From NCBI GenBank assembly GCA_038127535.1, contig JAYPHU010000017.1, positions 18,180 through 82,179 on the forward strand: 64,000 nt of DNA, given 5' to 3'. This document shows, piece after piece, positions 36,101 to 44,617 of the stretch. The notes under the pieces are model-generated. The model had not been told where the DNA came from. It saw nothing but the letters and a program-made list of their open reading frames with translations, and did not search any database. The translations under genes were made by a program, and so were the position numbers. The DNA is from JAYPHU01 sp038127535 (lineage in GTDB: Bacteria > Pseudomonadota > Alphaproteobacteria > Rhodospirillales > UBA2165). Every line of letters starts with the position of its first letter. The stretch's first letter is position 1.

Positions 36101-36979
36101 ATGTTGCGACGCTCCGGCATATCCTTCGAAAAAGACGAATCCAGCCGCTTCCTGCCCTGGATCATCACCTTCATGGTGTTCCTGGCCAGCCTGGCCGTGG
36201 CGGGCATCTTCCTGCTGAACGATATAACCAACCATTTCGGAGCGGGCGTTCAGGATACGATGACCGTCCAGATACCCGTCACCGAGAAACCGGAGACGGA
36301 TGATCTAATGGTGAAGGAAAGTCTGCGCCTGCTCCGGGACATTGACGGCGTGATCGCCGCGAATCCGGTCAAGCCCAGCGAAATTTCTAACCTCATGCGC
36401 CCTTGGCTGGGGCTCGCCGCCCAAAATCAGGAATTGCCGCTGCCGCGCGTGATCGACGTAAATGTGGACCGGTCGTCGGCCATCACCGATCGGCAAATCT
36501 TCGACACTTTGGCGCCGGTCATTCCGGAGGTTGTAGTCGATGATCACGGTGCCTGGTTGCAGAGCCTGGTCCGGGCGTTGAATTCGACCGAATTAATTGC
36601 CGCCGGGATCATGCTGTTCATCGGTCTGGCCACCATGGGCACGGTGGTGTTTACCACGCGAACGGGTATGGGCCTGCAGCAGGAAACCATCTCGGTCCTG
36701 CATTTTGTCGGCGCCAAGGATTCCTACATCGCCCGGCAGTTTGCGCTCAGGGCCCTCTGGCTGGGGATCAAAGGCGGGTTCTTCGGCGTGATTTTGACGC
36801 TACCGGTGCTGTTCCTCCTGCGCCTGGCCCTGGGCCGGTTAGGCAGCGGCCTGTTGCCTGAACTGTCCCTCCCTTTGAGCGGCTGGATCAGCCTCGGCGC
36901 CCTGATTCCTGCGGTGGCCATCATCGCCATGGTGACCGCCCGGTTTACCGTCAGCCGGGCGCTGGCCAAGATGCTGTAG
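36101..36979 (+). CDS. ftsX: Cell-division permease-like protein FtsX
   Basis: FtsX passes the FtsE signal across the membrane to a periplasmic activator. ATG 36101 gives 292 residues: a cytosolic N-terminus, TM1 (WIITFMVFLASLAVAGIFLL), an extracytoplasmic loop (about residues 45-165) and three C-terminal membrane helices (LIAAGIMLFIGLATMGTVVF; GIKGGFFGVILTLPVLFLL; ISLGALIPAVAIIAMV). The family segment LHFVGAKDSYIARQFALRAL lies between TM2 and TM3. Its likely periplasmic partner is the EnvC-like protein at 4150-5424. Confidence 0.93.
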   Translation: MLRRSGISFEKDESSRFLPWIITFMVFLASLAVAGIFLLNDITNHFGAGVQDTMTVQIPVTEKPETDDLMVKESLRLLRDIDGVIAANPVKPSEISNLMRPWLGLAAQNQELPLPRVIDVNVDRSSAITDRQIFDTLAPVIPEVVVDDHGAWLQSLVRALNSTELIAAGIMLFIGLATMGTVVFTTRTGMGLQQETISVLHFVGAKDSYIARQFALRALWLGIKGGFFGVILTLPVLFLLRLALGRLGSGLLPELSLPLSGWISLGALIPAVAIIAMVTARFTVSRALAKML

Positions 36980-36981
36980 GC

Positions 36982-37620
36982 ATGGCCGCCTCGTCTCAAC
37001 AGCGCCTGAATTGGGGCGCCCGGACGTCCCGCATGGTGCTTTTGGCGATCCTGATCCTGGTCATTCTCGTCCTGGGCCTGATCGCCTTCGTTGACAAGAT
37101 TCCGACCCGGTTAGCTGACAAAGAAACCCAGACCGACGCCATCGTCGTACTGACGGGCGGCAGTGAGCGGCTGGATGAGGGGCTACTCCTGCTGACCCAA
37201 AAGAGAGCCAAGAAGCTCTTTGTGTCAGGTGTCTATCGTGGCGTCGATGTCCAGCGGCTGTTGGAATTATCAAAGCAGAACCGGGAGGAATTGCGCTGCT
37301 GCGTTGCTCTTGGCTATGACGCGATCAGCACCGAGGGCAACGCCATCGAAACGAGAGCCTGGCTGGAAAGCGAGGGATATTCCTCGGTCCGGCTGGTGAC
37401 CGCAAACTACCATCTGCCCCGCAGCATGATGGAGTTTCACCATGTCATGCCGGGCATCCGGATCATTCCCCATGCCGTCTTTCCTGAACAATTCAAACGG
37501 GACAACTGGTGGCTCTGGCCGGGCACATTGAATTTGATCCTGAGCGAATATATGAAGTTCATCATGTCCGCCCTACGTCAAACCTATCAATCCCTCACCG
37601 TTGCGGCGACCGGCGCATGA
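36982..37620 (+). CDS. YdcF/SanA-like DUF218 protein
   Basis: The 212-residue protein has an N-terminal anchor (MVLLAILILVILVLGLIAFV) and a DUF218 domain: DAIVVLTGGSERLDEGLLLL, KKLFVSGV, STEGNAIETRAWLESEGYSSVRLVTANYHLPRSMMEF. Relatives affect envelope permeability and vancomycin sensitivity; the enzyme activity is not established. It starts 2 bases after ftsX and overlaps plsC by 4 bases, so it sits in a division/envelope operon. Confidence 0.92.
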   Translation: MAASSQQRLNWGARTSRMVLLAILILVILVLGLIAFVDKIPTRLADKETQTDAIVVLTGGSERLDEGLLLLTQKRAKKLFVSGVYRGVDVQRLLELSKQNREELRCCVALGYDAISTEGNAIETRAWLESEGYSSVRLVTANYHLPRSMMEFHHVMPGIRIIPHAVFPEQFKRDNWWLWPGTLNLILSEYMKFIMSALRQTYQSLTVAATGA

Positions 37621-38345
37621 GGCCAATCCGTTCCGCCGTCTTCAATGTCTTTTTCATCTGCTGGACCGCCTGCCTGCTGTTGACGCTATGGCTTCTTATG
37701 CCGTTTTCCCGGGATACGTTCCGCTCCGGTATTGTGCTCTGGCCAAGGCTAATTTTTCCGATGATGCGGATCTTGCTCGGACTTCGTTACAAGCTGGAGG
37801 GAGAGGAGAATATCCCCGATCGGCCGGTGATCTACGCGGTCAAACACCAATCCGCCTGGGAGACCATGTACTTTCTCTATGCCAATAAGAATAACGCCTA
37901 CATCATGAAAGACGAGCTCCGGAAAATCCCGTTTTGGGGCTGGTACATGGACAAAAGCCAGCATGTGGTCGTTGACCGCAAAGGCGCGGCCAACACCATG
38001 CGCAAAATGATCGCCATGACTTCGGATATTTTGGCGGACGGCCGTTCCGTGGTCATCTTTCCCGAAGGCACCCGGACACCCGTGGGAGAGACTGGGCGCT
38101 ATCATCCCGGGGTATTTGCCCTCTACGACCAGACCAAGGCGCCCGTCGTGCCGGTGGCCATCAATTCAGGAGTTTTCTGGGGCCGGCGCATGTTCGTAAA
38201 GAAACCCGGTAAGATCACCCTAAAGTTCTTGCCGCCGATGCCTGTGGGACTCGATCGCCGCGCCTTCATGGCCGAACTTCAAGACCGGATTGAGACCGCC
38301 ACGCGCGCCCTTGAGTCGGCCGCGTTGTATACCGGGGAAAACTAG
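37617..38345 (+). CDS. plsC: 1-acyl-sn-glycerol-3-phosphate acyltransferase
   Basis: PlsC makes phosphatidic acid from lysophosphatidic acid at the inner membrane. The start is ATG 37617, which overlaps the previous stop (ATGA). The 242 residues have a membrane helix (VFNVFFICWTACLLLTLWLLM) and the acyltransferase motifs KHQSAWET (motif I, with Glu where H-x4-D is usual, normal for this subgroup), VDRKG and VIFPEGTRTPVGE (motif III), then PVVPVAINSG. Confidence 0.92.
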   Translation: MRPIRSAVFNVFFICWTACLLLTLWLLMPFSRDTFRSGIVLWPRLIFPMMRILLGLRYKLEGEENIPDRPVIYAVKHQSAWETMYFLYANKNNAYIMKDELRKIPFWGWYMDKSQHVVVDRKGAANTMRKMIAMTSDILADGRSVVIFPEGTRTPVGETGRYHPGVFALYDQTKAPVVPVAINSGVFWGRRMFVKKPGKITLKFLPPMPVGLDRRAFMAELQDRIETATRALESAALYTGEN

Positions 38346-38432
38346 AAAAAATACTAAAATTCAATCAGTTATATCCCGATTAATAATGATAAATATGTGG
38401 CGGACCGGTAGAAACAAAACAAGAACTTTTTG

Positions 38433-38461
38433 TTGACCGGACTTTCGTCCGAGCCTACTAT
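38433..38461 (+). promoter_or_regulatory. Sigma-70-type promoter of nrdJ with palindrome in the spacer
   Basis: TTGACC (38433-38438), a 17-base spacer and TACTAT (38456-38461) lie 100 bases before nrdJ. The spacer holds the inverted repeat CGGAC-TTTC-GTCCG (38438-38452), a good position for a repressor. I found no NrdR box and no cobalamin riboswitch in the 215-base leader region. Confidence 0.6.
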
Positions 38462-38560
38462 GCTGAAATAAAGATTATACCGGAGAGGTGAACCGGCGAA
38501 GGCCGCGATATCACCGCTAAAAGCGCCGGATTTTAACCAGGAACCAGGAAGAACGCCAAA

Positions 38561-40903
38561 ATGGCCTCGATTGCCGCCATTTCCCAGCAAATCTGGGACA
38601 TGAAGTACCGCTATAAGTCACTGGACGGAAAGCCAGTGGATAAAACCATCCCCGACACGTTCCGCCGGGTGGCGAATGCGCTGGCCGTTCCTGAACAGAA
38701 TGCGGAGCTCTGGGCCGAGCGGTTTTTCAACGCGATGAACGATTTCAAGTTTCTGCCGGCGGGACGGATTGTCTCCGGCGCCGGAACCGACCGGGACGTA
38801 ACCCTGTTCAACTGCTTCGTCATGGGCGATATCCCGGACGATATGGCCGGCATTTTCGATGCACTCCGCGAAGCGGCGCTGACCATGCAGCAGGGCGGCG
38901 GCATCGGATATGACTTCTCGACCCTTCGTCCCAAAGGTGCGCCGGTGAAGGGCGTCGGCGCTGATGCGTCGGGGCCATTGTCATTCATGGATGTCTGGGA
39001 CGCCATGTGCCGCACCATCATGAGCGCCGGGTCCCGCCGGGGCGCCATGATGGCCGTTATGCGCTGCAATCATCCGGATATTGAAGCCTTCATCGACGCG
39101 AAAAGCGATCCGGGCCGGTTGCGGATGTTCAATCTGTCGGTTCTGGCGACCGACGCGTTCATGCAGGCCGTGAAAGAAGACTCCGTCTGGCAACTGAAAT
39201 TCGACGGCACCGTATATAAAAGCCTGCCTGCCCGCGAATTGTGGGACAAGATCATGCGGGCCACCTACGCCTATGCGGAGCCGGGCGTCATCTTCATTGA
39301 CCGGATCAACCGGCTGAACCCGCTGAATTATTGCGAGACCATTCACGGCACCAACCCCTGCGGGGAACAGCCCCTGCCGCCGTATGGCGCGTGCCTTTTA
39401 GGCTCGGTCAATCTGGCCCGGCTGGTTGAAGACCCCTTCTCCGACAACGCCAGAATGGACATGACCGCTTTGACAGAGATCGTGGGAACCGCCGTCCGGA
39501 TGATGGACAATACCATTGATGTCTCCCACTTTCCGCTTGAGGCCCAGTTACAGGAAGCCAAGGCCAAGCGGCGGATCGGTTTGGGCGTCACCGGGCTAGC
39601 GGACGCGTTGATCATGTGCGGGGAGCGTTACGGATCGGCCGGCGCCGTGCAACTGACCGAAGACTGGATGAAGGCTATCCAGCGATCCGCCTATCTGACC
39701 TCTGTCGAGATCGCCAAGGAAAAAGGCGCATTCCCGCTGTTCGATAAGGACGCCTACTTGGCGGGCGATGGCGTCGCGGGCTTGGACGAAGACGTCAAAC
39801 AGGCCATTGCCGCCCACGGCATCCGTAACGCGCTGCTGACCTCGATTGCGCCGACGGGCACCATCTCGCTCTTCGCCGACAATGTGTCGTCCGGGTTGGA
39901 GCCGGTGTTCAGCTTTCACTACATCCGCCATGTTCTCATGCCGGACGGCAGCCGCCGGGACGAAGCGGTGTCGGATCATGCCTATCGGTTGTTCCGCCGC
40001 ATGAAGGGAGAGAGCGCCCCCCTACCCGAGGCCTTTATAGATGCGCAGGCGCTGAGCCCCCGGGATCATCTCGTGATGCAGGCGGCCATGCAGAAGTATA
40101 TCGACAGCTCGATCTCCAAGACCATCAATTGTCCGGAGGAAATCGGCTTCGAGGAATTCAAGAACGTCTACGTGCAGGCCTTTGATCTGGGCTGCAAAGG
40201 CTGCACGACCTATCGCCCGAATGATGTCACCGGCGCGGTGCTGGAGGCCAAGCCGGCCAAGGACGACAATGACGCCCAGCAGGAATTGCCCCTGACCTCT
40301 CCGGCCACCACTGCGACCGCCAAACCCAAGGACAGCGGCGATGCCGGCAATCTGCATTATCTGACCCGGCCCCTCGACCGGCCGCAAGCGCTGGACGGCG
40401 CGACCTACAAGGTCCAGTGGCCGGAAAGCGATCACGCGCTCTACATTACCATCAACGATGTGGTGCAGGACGGCCGCCGCCGGCCGTTCGAGGTCTTCAT
40501 CAATTCAAAGAATACGGAGCACTATGCCTGGACCGTGGCGCTCACCCGGATGATCTCGGCTGTTTTCCGCCGCGGCGGCGATGTTTCCTTTGTCGTGGAA
40601 GAACTCAAAGCCGTTTTTGACCCGCGCGGCGGTCAGTGGGTGAAGGGAAAATATGTGCCGTCCCTGCTAGCGGCGATTGGCCAGGTATTGGAAGATCACA
40701 TGATCCACATCGGCTTCCTGCCCAATCCGGCGCAACTGTCGGGCCCTGAGGCGGAGGCGTTGCCCAAGGTGGTGAACCTGCAGGACGATCCAGCCACCCA
40801 TGATGCCCGCCTGGGTCAATGCCCGAAATGCGGCCAGGCTAGCCTGATGCGTCAGGAAGGCTGCGACACCTGTATCAGCTGCACTTATTCCAAATGCGGA
40901 TAA
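38561..40903 (+). CDS. nrdJ: Adenosylcobalamin-dependent ribonucleotide reductase (class II)
   Basis: NrdJ reduces ribonucleotides to deoxyribonucleotides with a thiyl radical made by adenosylcobalamin, with or without oxygen. Active-site features include the cysteine in TLFNCFVMGD, the N-C-E set in HGTNPCGEQPLPPYGACLLGS and SIAPTGTISLFADN. The C-terminus carries four zinc-binding cysteines and a redox pair (CPKCGQ, then CDTCISC and SKCG). At 780 residues it is shorter than the 1200-residue alphaproteobacterial class but consistent with other NrdJ forms. No other ribonucleotide reductase is in the window. Confidence 0.95.
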   Translation: MASIAAISQQIWDMKYRYKSLDGKPVDKTIPDTFRRVANALAVPEQNAELWAERFFNAMNDFKFLPAGRIVSGAGTDRDVTLFNCFVMGDIPDDMAGIFDALREAALTMQQGGGIGYDFSTLRPKGAPVKGVGADASGPLSFMDVWDAMCRTIMSAGSRRGAMMAVMRCNHPDIEAFIDAKSDPGRLRMFNLSVLATDAFMQAVKEDSVWQLKFDGTVYKSLPARELWDKIMRATYAYAEPGVIFIDRINRLNPLNYCETIHGTNPCGEQPLPPYGACLLGSVNLARLVEDPFSDNARMDMTALTEIVGTAVRMMDNTIDVSHFPLEAQLQEAKAKRRIGLGVTGLADALIMCGERYGSAGAVQLTEDWMKAIQRSAYLTSVEIAKEKGAFPLFDKDAYLAGDGVAGLDEDVKQAIAAHGIRNALLTSIAPTGTISLFADNVSSGLEPVFSFHYIRHVLMPDGSRRDEAVSDHAYRLFRRMKGESAPLPEAFIDAQALSPRDHLVMQAAMQKYIDSSISKTINCPEEIGFEEFKNVYVQAFDLGCKGCTTYRPNDVTGAVLEAKPAKDDNDAQQELPLTSPATTATAKPKDSGDAGNLHYLTRPLDRPQALDGATYKVQWPESDHALYITINDVVQDGRRRPFEVFINSKNTEHYAWTVALTRMISAVFRRGGDVSFVVEELKAVFDPRGGQWVKGKYVPSLLAAIGQVLEDHMIHIGFLPNPAQLSGPEAEALPKVVNLQDDPATHDARLGQCPKCGQASLMRQEGCDTCISCTYSKCG

Positions 40904-40933
40904 AAAAAGGCGCCGGATTACGGCGCCTTTTTC
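40902..40933. terminator. Bidirectional terminator between nrdJ and a convergent gene
   Basis: GGCGCCG (40909-40915) and CGGCGCC (40921-40927) form a 7-base-pair stem with a 5-base loop. It is flanked by seven A on the left and five T on the right, so it can end transcription from both directions. Confidence 0.9.
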
Positions 40934-40951
40934 AAATGATAACCGGACCAG

Positions 40952-41230
40952 CTATTTGACGAGATCGTCGATGACGGCCTTGGCCTTTTGGCTGCCGCCT
41001 TCATGGCCGGTGTTTTCCTCGGTTTCAACCCGCACCCATTCCTTGGCGGCGTCTTTGTCGATTTCGACTTTCTCGAGGACCTGCACCATAACCGCCTCAA
41101 GGGCGATGATGTGCGCGGCGATGTCATCCAGCTGATCGAAATGAACGTCAACCGCCACGCCGATATCCTTCAGATGATTCCTTAAATCCTTTAAATTTCC
41201 GTCGATCTCTTTGATCTGATCAAAGAACAT
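40952..41230 (-). CDS. Small helical protein, 92 residues, function unknown
   Basis: ATG 41230 is preceded by AGGAGGATT, a near-perfect ribosome-binding site. The product looks like one long coiled-coil hairpin (MFFDQIKEIDGNLKDLRNHL, FDQLDDIAAHIIALEAVM, LEKVEIDKDAAKEWVRVET) with a charged tail. It has no signal or membrane segment. It converges with nrdJ and shares its terminator. I do not recognise the family. Confidence 0.78.
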   Translation of the reverse strand: MFFDQIKEIDGNLKDLRNHLKDIGVAVDVHFDQLDDIAAHIIALEAVMVQVLEKVEIDKDAAKEWVRVETEENTGHEGGSQKAKAVIDDLVK

Positions 41231-41568
41231 TTCAATCCTCCTGGATTCTCCGTGTCAGACTATAAACTACTCCGCCGGGACATTCGTGTCATTGGCGGAT
41301 CGCGCGTTATTTCGGATGGATGAAAAATTAACCGGCGGAAATTCCGCCCACCTGTTTTTCTTATCCGAACTCGAGGAGGCTAAAGAAAAAAGATTAACAT
41401 TAGGCAAACTGATTGGATTAAAAACTGGAGATTGAACAGGCGCGGCCATTAACCCCGCGTAAACTTATTCCACCTAATGATATCAAGGGTTTGAGGTGTA
41501 GATTCGAGGGAAGTTGGGCGGACTATCATAATGGGATTCTTTGGCAGCGTTAAAAATCAGCGCTTGCG
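41231..41568. other. 338-base intergenic stretch
   Basis: This stretch is AT-richer than its surroundings and has no convincing gene. A 60-codon minus-strand frame (41267-41449, beginning MAAPVQSPVFNPISLPN) has only a weak ribosome-binding site (GGGGTT) and unusual Ser/Asn-rich composition, so I do not call it. An ATG at 41531 on the plus strand (MGFFGSVKNQRLR) may be the lost start of the next gene. Confidence 0.5.
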
Positions 41569-41967
41569 GTGCCGGCCAAGCAGTCCGACCCCAAATGGGT
41601 CATCACGGCGAAAGGTGGTTTCCACCAGCTTATGCGGATGGATCCCGACGAGTTGAATTTGAGGTATGTGGGCGGCGTCTATGTCATTTGGCACGGCGGC
41701 ACCAAACCGGGATGGCTGTTTGTCGGCGAATCGCCCAGCATCGGCCGCGCCATCGATCAGGCCCTCGATATGGAGGATATTACCGAATACGAATCCATGG
41801 GCCGGGTTTACATCACTTGGTCCACCATCCAACAGGACTTCCGCCGTGGCGTTCTTCTCTATCTCGCGCAGAGGATGAAACCATTGATTCCCAATCCGCG
41901 CACGCCGAAAGAGGGCAGCGTCGATCCGATACCGGTATTGGCGCCGGGGGCCAAAGCCGAGGCTTAA
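41569..41967 (+). CDS. Hypothetical protein with GIY-YIG-like core; start possibly frameshifted
   Basis: The 132 residues contain GGVYVIWHGGTKPGWLFVGE followed by IGRAIDQAL, a spacing that recalls the GIY-YIG nuclease core (G-x-Y, about ten residues, then aromatic-x-G, then a helix with arginine). The likeness is by eye only. The frame starts at GTG 41569 without a ribosome-binding site. An overlapping frame from ATG 41531 (MGFFGSVKNQRLR) would join it smoothly with one extra G near 41567, so a one-base deletion is possible. The second half (RVYITWSTIQQDFRRGVLLYL) looks intact. It precedes the HIG1-like gene. Confidence 0.6.
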   Translation: MPAKQSDPKWVITAKGGFHQLMRMDPDELNLRYVGGVYVIWHGGTKPGWLFVGESPSIGRAIDQALDMEDITEYESMGRVYITWSTIQQDFRRGVLLYLAQRMKPLIPNPRTPKEGSVDPIPVLAPGAKAEA

Positions 41968-42014
41968 ATTCCGATCTTGGACTGGAGCCTGATCACGGTT
42001 AGGGTTGTCTTTCC

Positions 42015-42233
42015 ATGCGAGTTTTTCTCGACTACATTCCGGTAATGGTCATTTTCCTCTTGGGGGCGGTGGTCATTGTGTTGCTCACCGGCGTTATCGG
42101 TATGGCCGTCGGCGGGAAAGCGACTCCTCGGATCAGAAATCATCTCATGAAGGCGCGCGTGGGCTTGCAGGCGTTGATTCTGATTTTGGTCGCGATCCTG
42201 GTGGTTGCCACTTGGTTGGGAGACAAACAGTAA
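42015..42233 (+). CDS. HIG1-like twin transmembrane protein
   Basis: The 72-residue protein has two membrane helices (VMVIFLLGAVVIVLLTGVIGMAV and GLQALILILVAILVVATWLG) joined by a short polar loop with an arginine-rich turn (TPRIRNHLMKARVG). This is the alphaproteobacterial twin transmembrane/HIG1 type; mitochondrial relatives stabilise respiratory complexes. It ends 1 base before the adenosyltransferase gene, a conserved neighbour. Confidence 0.85.
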   Translation: MRVFLDYIPVMVIFLLGAVVIVLLTGVIGMAVGGKATPRIRNHLMKARVGLQALILILVAILVVATWLGDKQ

Positions 42234-42234
42234 A

Positions 42235-42801
42235 ATGGTGCGGCTCGATAAAATTTACACCAGAGGCGGCGATGCTGGGGAGACCTCCCTGGCCGGCGGG
42301 GCGCGGGTCAAAAAAAATGATCTAAGGGTGACGGCCTACGGCACGGTCGATGAAGCCAACGCCATCATCGGGCTGGCCCGGCTCCACACCGACGGCAACC
42401 CGGATAATTGCCTGGCGCGCATCCAAAACGATCTGTTCGACTTAGGGGCCGATTTGGCGCGGCCGGCGACCGATGGAGCGCCGGATGAGGCCTTAAGGAT
42501 ATCGGCCGCCCAAGTCGCGAGACTAGAAGCGGAGATCGATGCCGTTAATGACGGCCTGCAACCACTGACCTCCTTTGTGTTACCGGGCGGATCGCCGGCA
42601 GCGGCGCATCTGCATCATGCCCGCACGGTGGTCCGGCGGGCGGAGCGCTTGGTCTCCGAACTGGCGGCACGAGACGCCGTGAATTCGCAGGCTCTGGTCT
42701 ATTTGAACCGCTTGTCGGACCATTTATTTGTTCTGGCGCGGCAGATGAATGATGGCGGCGAAAAGGACGTTTTGTGGGAACCAGGCGCCAATCGGGGCTA
42801 A
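42235..42801 (+). CDS. Cob(I)alamin adenosyltransferase, PduO type
   Basis: This enzyme transfers the adenosyl group of ATP to cob(I)alamin, giving adenosylcobalamin. The ATP site is YTRGGDAGETSLAGGARVKK near the N-terminus, and the later signature SFVLPGGSPAAAHLHHARTVVRRAER carries the corrin-side residues. ATG 42235 overlaps the preceding TAA context closely and gives 188 residues. Its product is the cofactor of NrdJ, encoded 1.3 kb upstream, so the two are probably linked in function. Confidence 0.94.
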   Translation: MVRLDKIYTRGGDAGETSLAGGARVKKNDLRVTAYGTVDEANAIIGLARLHTDGNPDNCLARIQNDLFDLGADLARPATDGAPDEALRISAAQVARLEAEIDAVNDGLQPLTSFVLPGGSPAAAHLHHARTVVRRAERLVSELAARDAVNSQALVYLNRLSDHLFVLARQMNDGGEKDVLWEPGANRG

Positions 42802-42844
42802 GGTAAGAGCCATGTTGCAATGCACATTCCCCATAACAGATTGT

Positions 42845-42873
42845 TTGACAACGTCCCGGCCAGTTTTTAATGT
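42845..42873 (+). promoter_or_regulatory. Probable promoter of etfBA
   Basis: TTGACA (42845-42850) is perfect. A 17-base spacer leads to TAATGT (42868-42873), 57 bases before the etfB start. Confidence 0.5.
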
Positions 42874-42929
42874 TGATTATTTGGCAATGCAAAATCCGCC
42901 CAAATTTAAAAAAGTGGACGATTACTGAG

Positions 42930-43679
42930 ATGAAAGTATTAGTCGCCGTTAAGCGAGTCATCGACTATAACGTCAAAATTCGGGTTAAAAGCGACGAAAC
43001 CGGCGTTGAAACCGCGAACGCGAAAATGTCCATGAACCCGTTCGACGAAATTGCCGTCGAGGAAGGGGTTCAGATGCGGGAAGCCGGCACGGCCGACGAC
43101 CTGATCGCGCTCTCCATCGGCCCGCAACAGGCGCAGGAAACCATCCGCACGGCCTTGGCCATGGGCGCGGACCGGGGCATTCACATTCAAAGCGATGACG
43201 AGATCGAACCGCTGGCCGTCGCCAAGCTGATGAAAGCCGTTGTCGATAAGGAATCGCCGGACCTGATCATCGTCGGCAAACAGGCTATTGATGACGACAG
43301 CAACCAGACCGGCCAGATGCTGGCCGCCCTACTGGGCTGGCCTCAGGCAACTTTTGCCTCAAAAATTGAGATGGCCGATGGCGGGATGACCGTCATCCGC
43401 GAAATCGATGGTGGCCTTGAGACCATCAATGTCAACTTGCCCGCCGTTGTCAGCACGGACTTGCGATTGAACACGCCACGCTATGCGTCCCTGCCCAATA
43501 TCATGAAGGCGAAAAAGAAACCCATCGACACGATGTCGCCGGCCGATCTGAGCGTTGACGTAAGCCCACGGCTGACCACATTGAAGGTGGTTGATCCGCC
43601 GAAGCGGGAAGCCGGCGTCATCGTGGAAAGCGTCGAGGAGCTGGTCGATAAGCTCCGCAACGAAGCAAAGGTGATCTAA
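42930..43679 (+). CDS. etfB: Electron transfer flavoprotein, beta subunit
   Basis: EtfB with EtfA takes electrons from acyl-CoA and related dehydrogenases. The start ATG 42930 gives the standard MKVLVAVKRVIDYNVKIRV. The AMP-binding signature region VGKQAIDDDSNQTGQMLAALLGWPQ and the recognition loop near LRLNTPRYASLPNIMKAKKK are present. The 249-residue length is normal. The stop overlaps the etfA start (TAATG at 43677). Confidence 0.96.
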   Translation: MKVLVAVKRVIDYNVKIRVKSDETGVETANAKMSMNPFDEIAVEEGVQMREAGTADDLIALSIGPQQAQETIRTALAMGADRGIHIQSDDEIEPLAVAKLMKAVVDKESPDLIIVGKQAIDDDSNQTGQMLAALLGWPQATFASKIEMADGGMTVIREIDGGLETINVNLPAVVSTDLRLNTPRYASLPNIMKAKKKPIDTMSPADLSVDVSPRLTTLKVVDPPKREAGVIVESVEELVDKLRNEAKVI

Positions 43680-44608
43680 TGACCGTTCTTGTTATTGCAG
43701 ATCACGACAACAACGCCCTGAAGGGCGCGGTCATGAACACGGTGACCGCTGCCGCCGCACTGGGCGACGTTCATGTGCTGGTCGCGGGCAAAGACTGCAG
43801 CGCCGCCGCTGATCAGGCCGCCGCGCTGACCGGTGTCGCCAAAGTACTGGTTGCCGACGCGGACATTTACACCAACGCCCTAGCCGAGACCATCACGCCG
43901 CTGGCCCTGTCTATCGCCGGCGACTACAGCCATATCCTGCTGCCGGCCACGACCTTCGGGAAAAACGCCGCACCCCGGATCGCTGCGCTCTTGGATACGC
44001 AGCAACTCTCTGACATTTCAGGCGTCGTCGACGCTGATACGTTTGAACGGCCGATCTATGCCGGCAACGCCATCGCCACGGTGAAGTCAGCGGACCCGGT
44101 CAAAGTGATCACTGTGCGCGGAACTGCCTTTGACGCCGCCCAGCCTGGTGGCAGTGCCGGAATCAACCCCATTGATGATGCGGGCGATCCGGGCCTGTCG
44201 CGGTTCATCGGCACTGAGCTGACCAAATCCGACCGGCCGGAACTGACCGCCGCCAAGGTGATCATCTCCGGCGGACGCGGTATGCAGAGCGGCGATAATT
44301 TTGTACTGCTCGAAAAAGTCGCCGATATTCTGGGCGCAGCTGTCGGCGCCTCGCGCGCGGCCGTTGATTCCGGCTTTGTGTCCAACGACTATCAGGTTGG
44401 CCAAACCGGCAAAATCGTCGCCCCTGATCTCTATATTGCCGTGGGCATTTCCGGCGCTATTCAACACCTCGCCGGCATGAAAGACAGTAAAGTCATCGTC
44501 GCCATCAACAAAGACGAAGAAGCCCCGATATTCCAGGTTGCGGATTACGGACTGGTCGCTGACCTGTTTACCGCCGTGCCTGAACTTGAAACCGAACTCA
44601 ATAAATAG
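43679..44608 (+). CDS. etfA: Electron transfer flavoprotein, alpha subunit
   Basis: EtfA binds FAD in its C-terminal domain and completes the ETF heterodimer. The FAD motifs VIISGGRGMQSGDNF, GASRAAVDSGFVSNDYQVGQTGK and LYIAVGISGAIQHLAGMKDSK are intact in the last 120 residues. Its 309 residues match the family. The reduced ETF is reoxidised by ETF-QO, encoded at 57800-59431. Confidence 0.96.
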   Translation: MTVLVIADHDNNALKGAVMNTVTAAAALGDVHVLVAGKDCSAAADQAAALTGVAKVLVADADIYTNALAETITPLALSIAGDYSHILLPATTFGKNAAPRIAALLDTQQLSDISGVVDADTFERPIYAGNAIATVKSADPVKVITVRGTAFDAAQPGGSAGINPIDDAGDPGLSRFIGTELTKSDRPELTAAKVIISGGRGMQSGDNFVLLEKVADILGAAVGASRAAVDSGFVSNDYQVGQTGKIVAPDLYIAVGISGAIQHLAGMKDSKVIVAINKDEEAPIFQVADYGLVADLFTAVPELETELNK

Positions 44609-44617
44609 AAGGATCCG

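Noticed and set aside
38346..38560. Cobalamin riboswitch or NrdR box before nrdJ
   Set aside because: No B12-box-like or NrdR-box-like sequence was found, and the leader is short.
41267..41449. 60-codon minus-strand frame in the nrdJ-downstream spacer
   Set aside because: Weak ribosome-binding site, odd Ser/Asn composition and no similarity. Chance is likelier.
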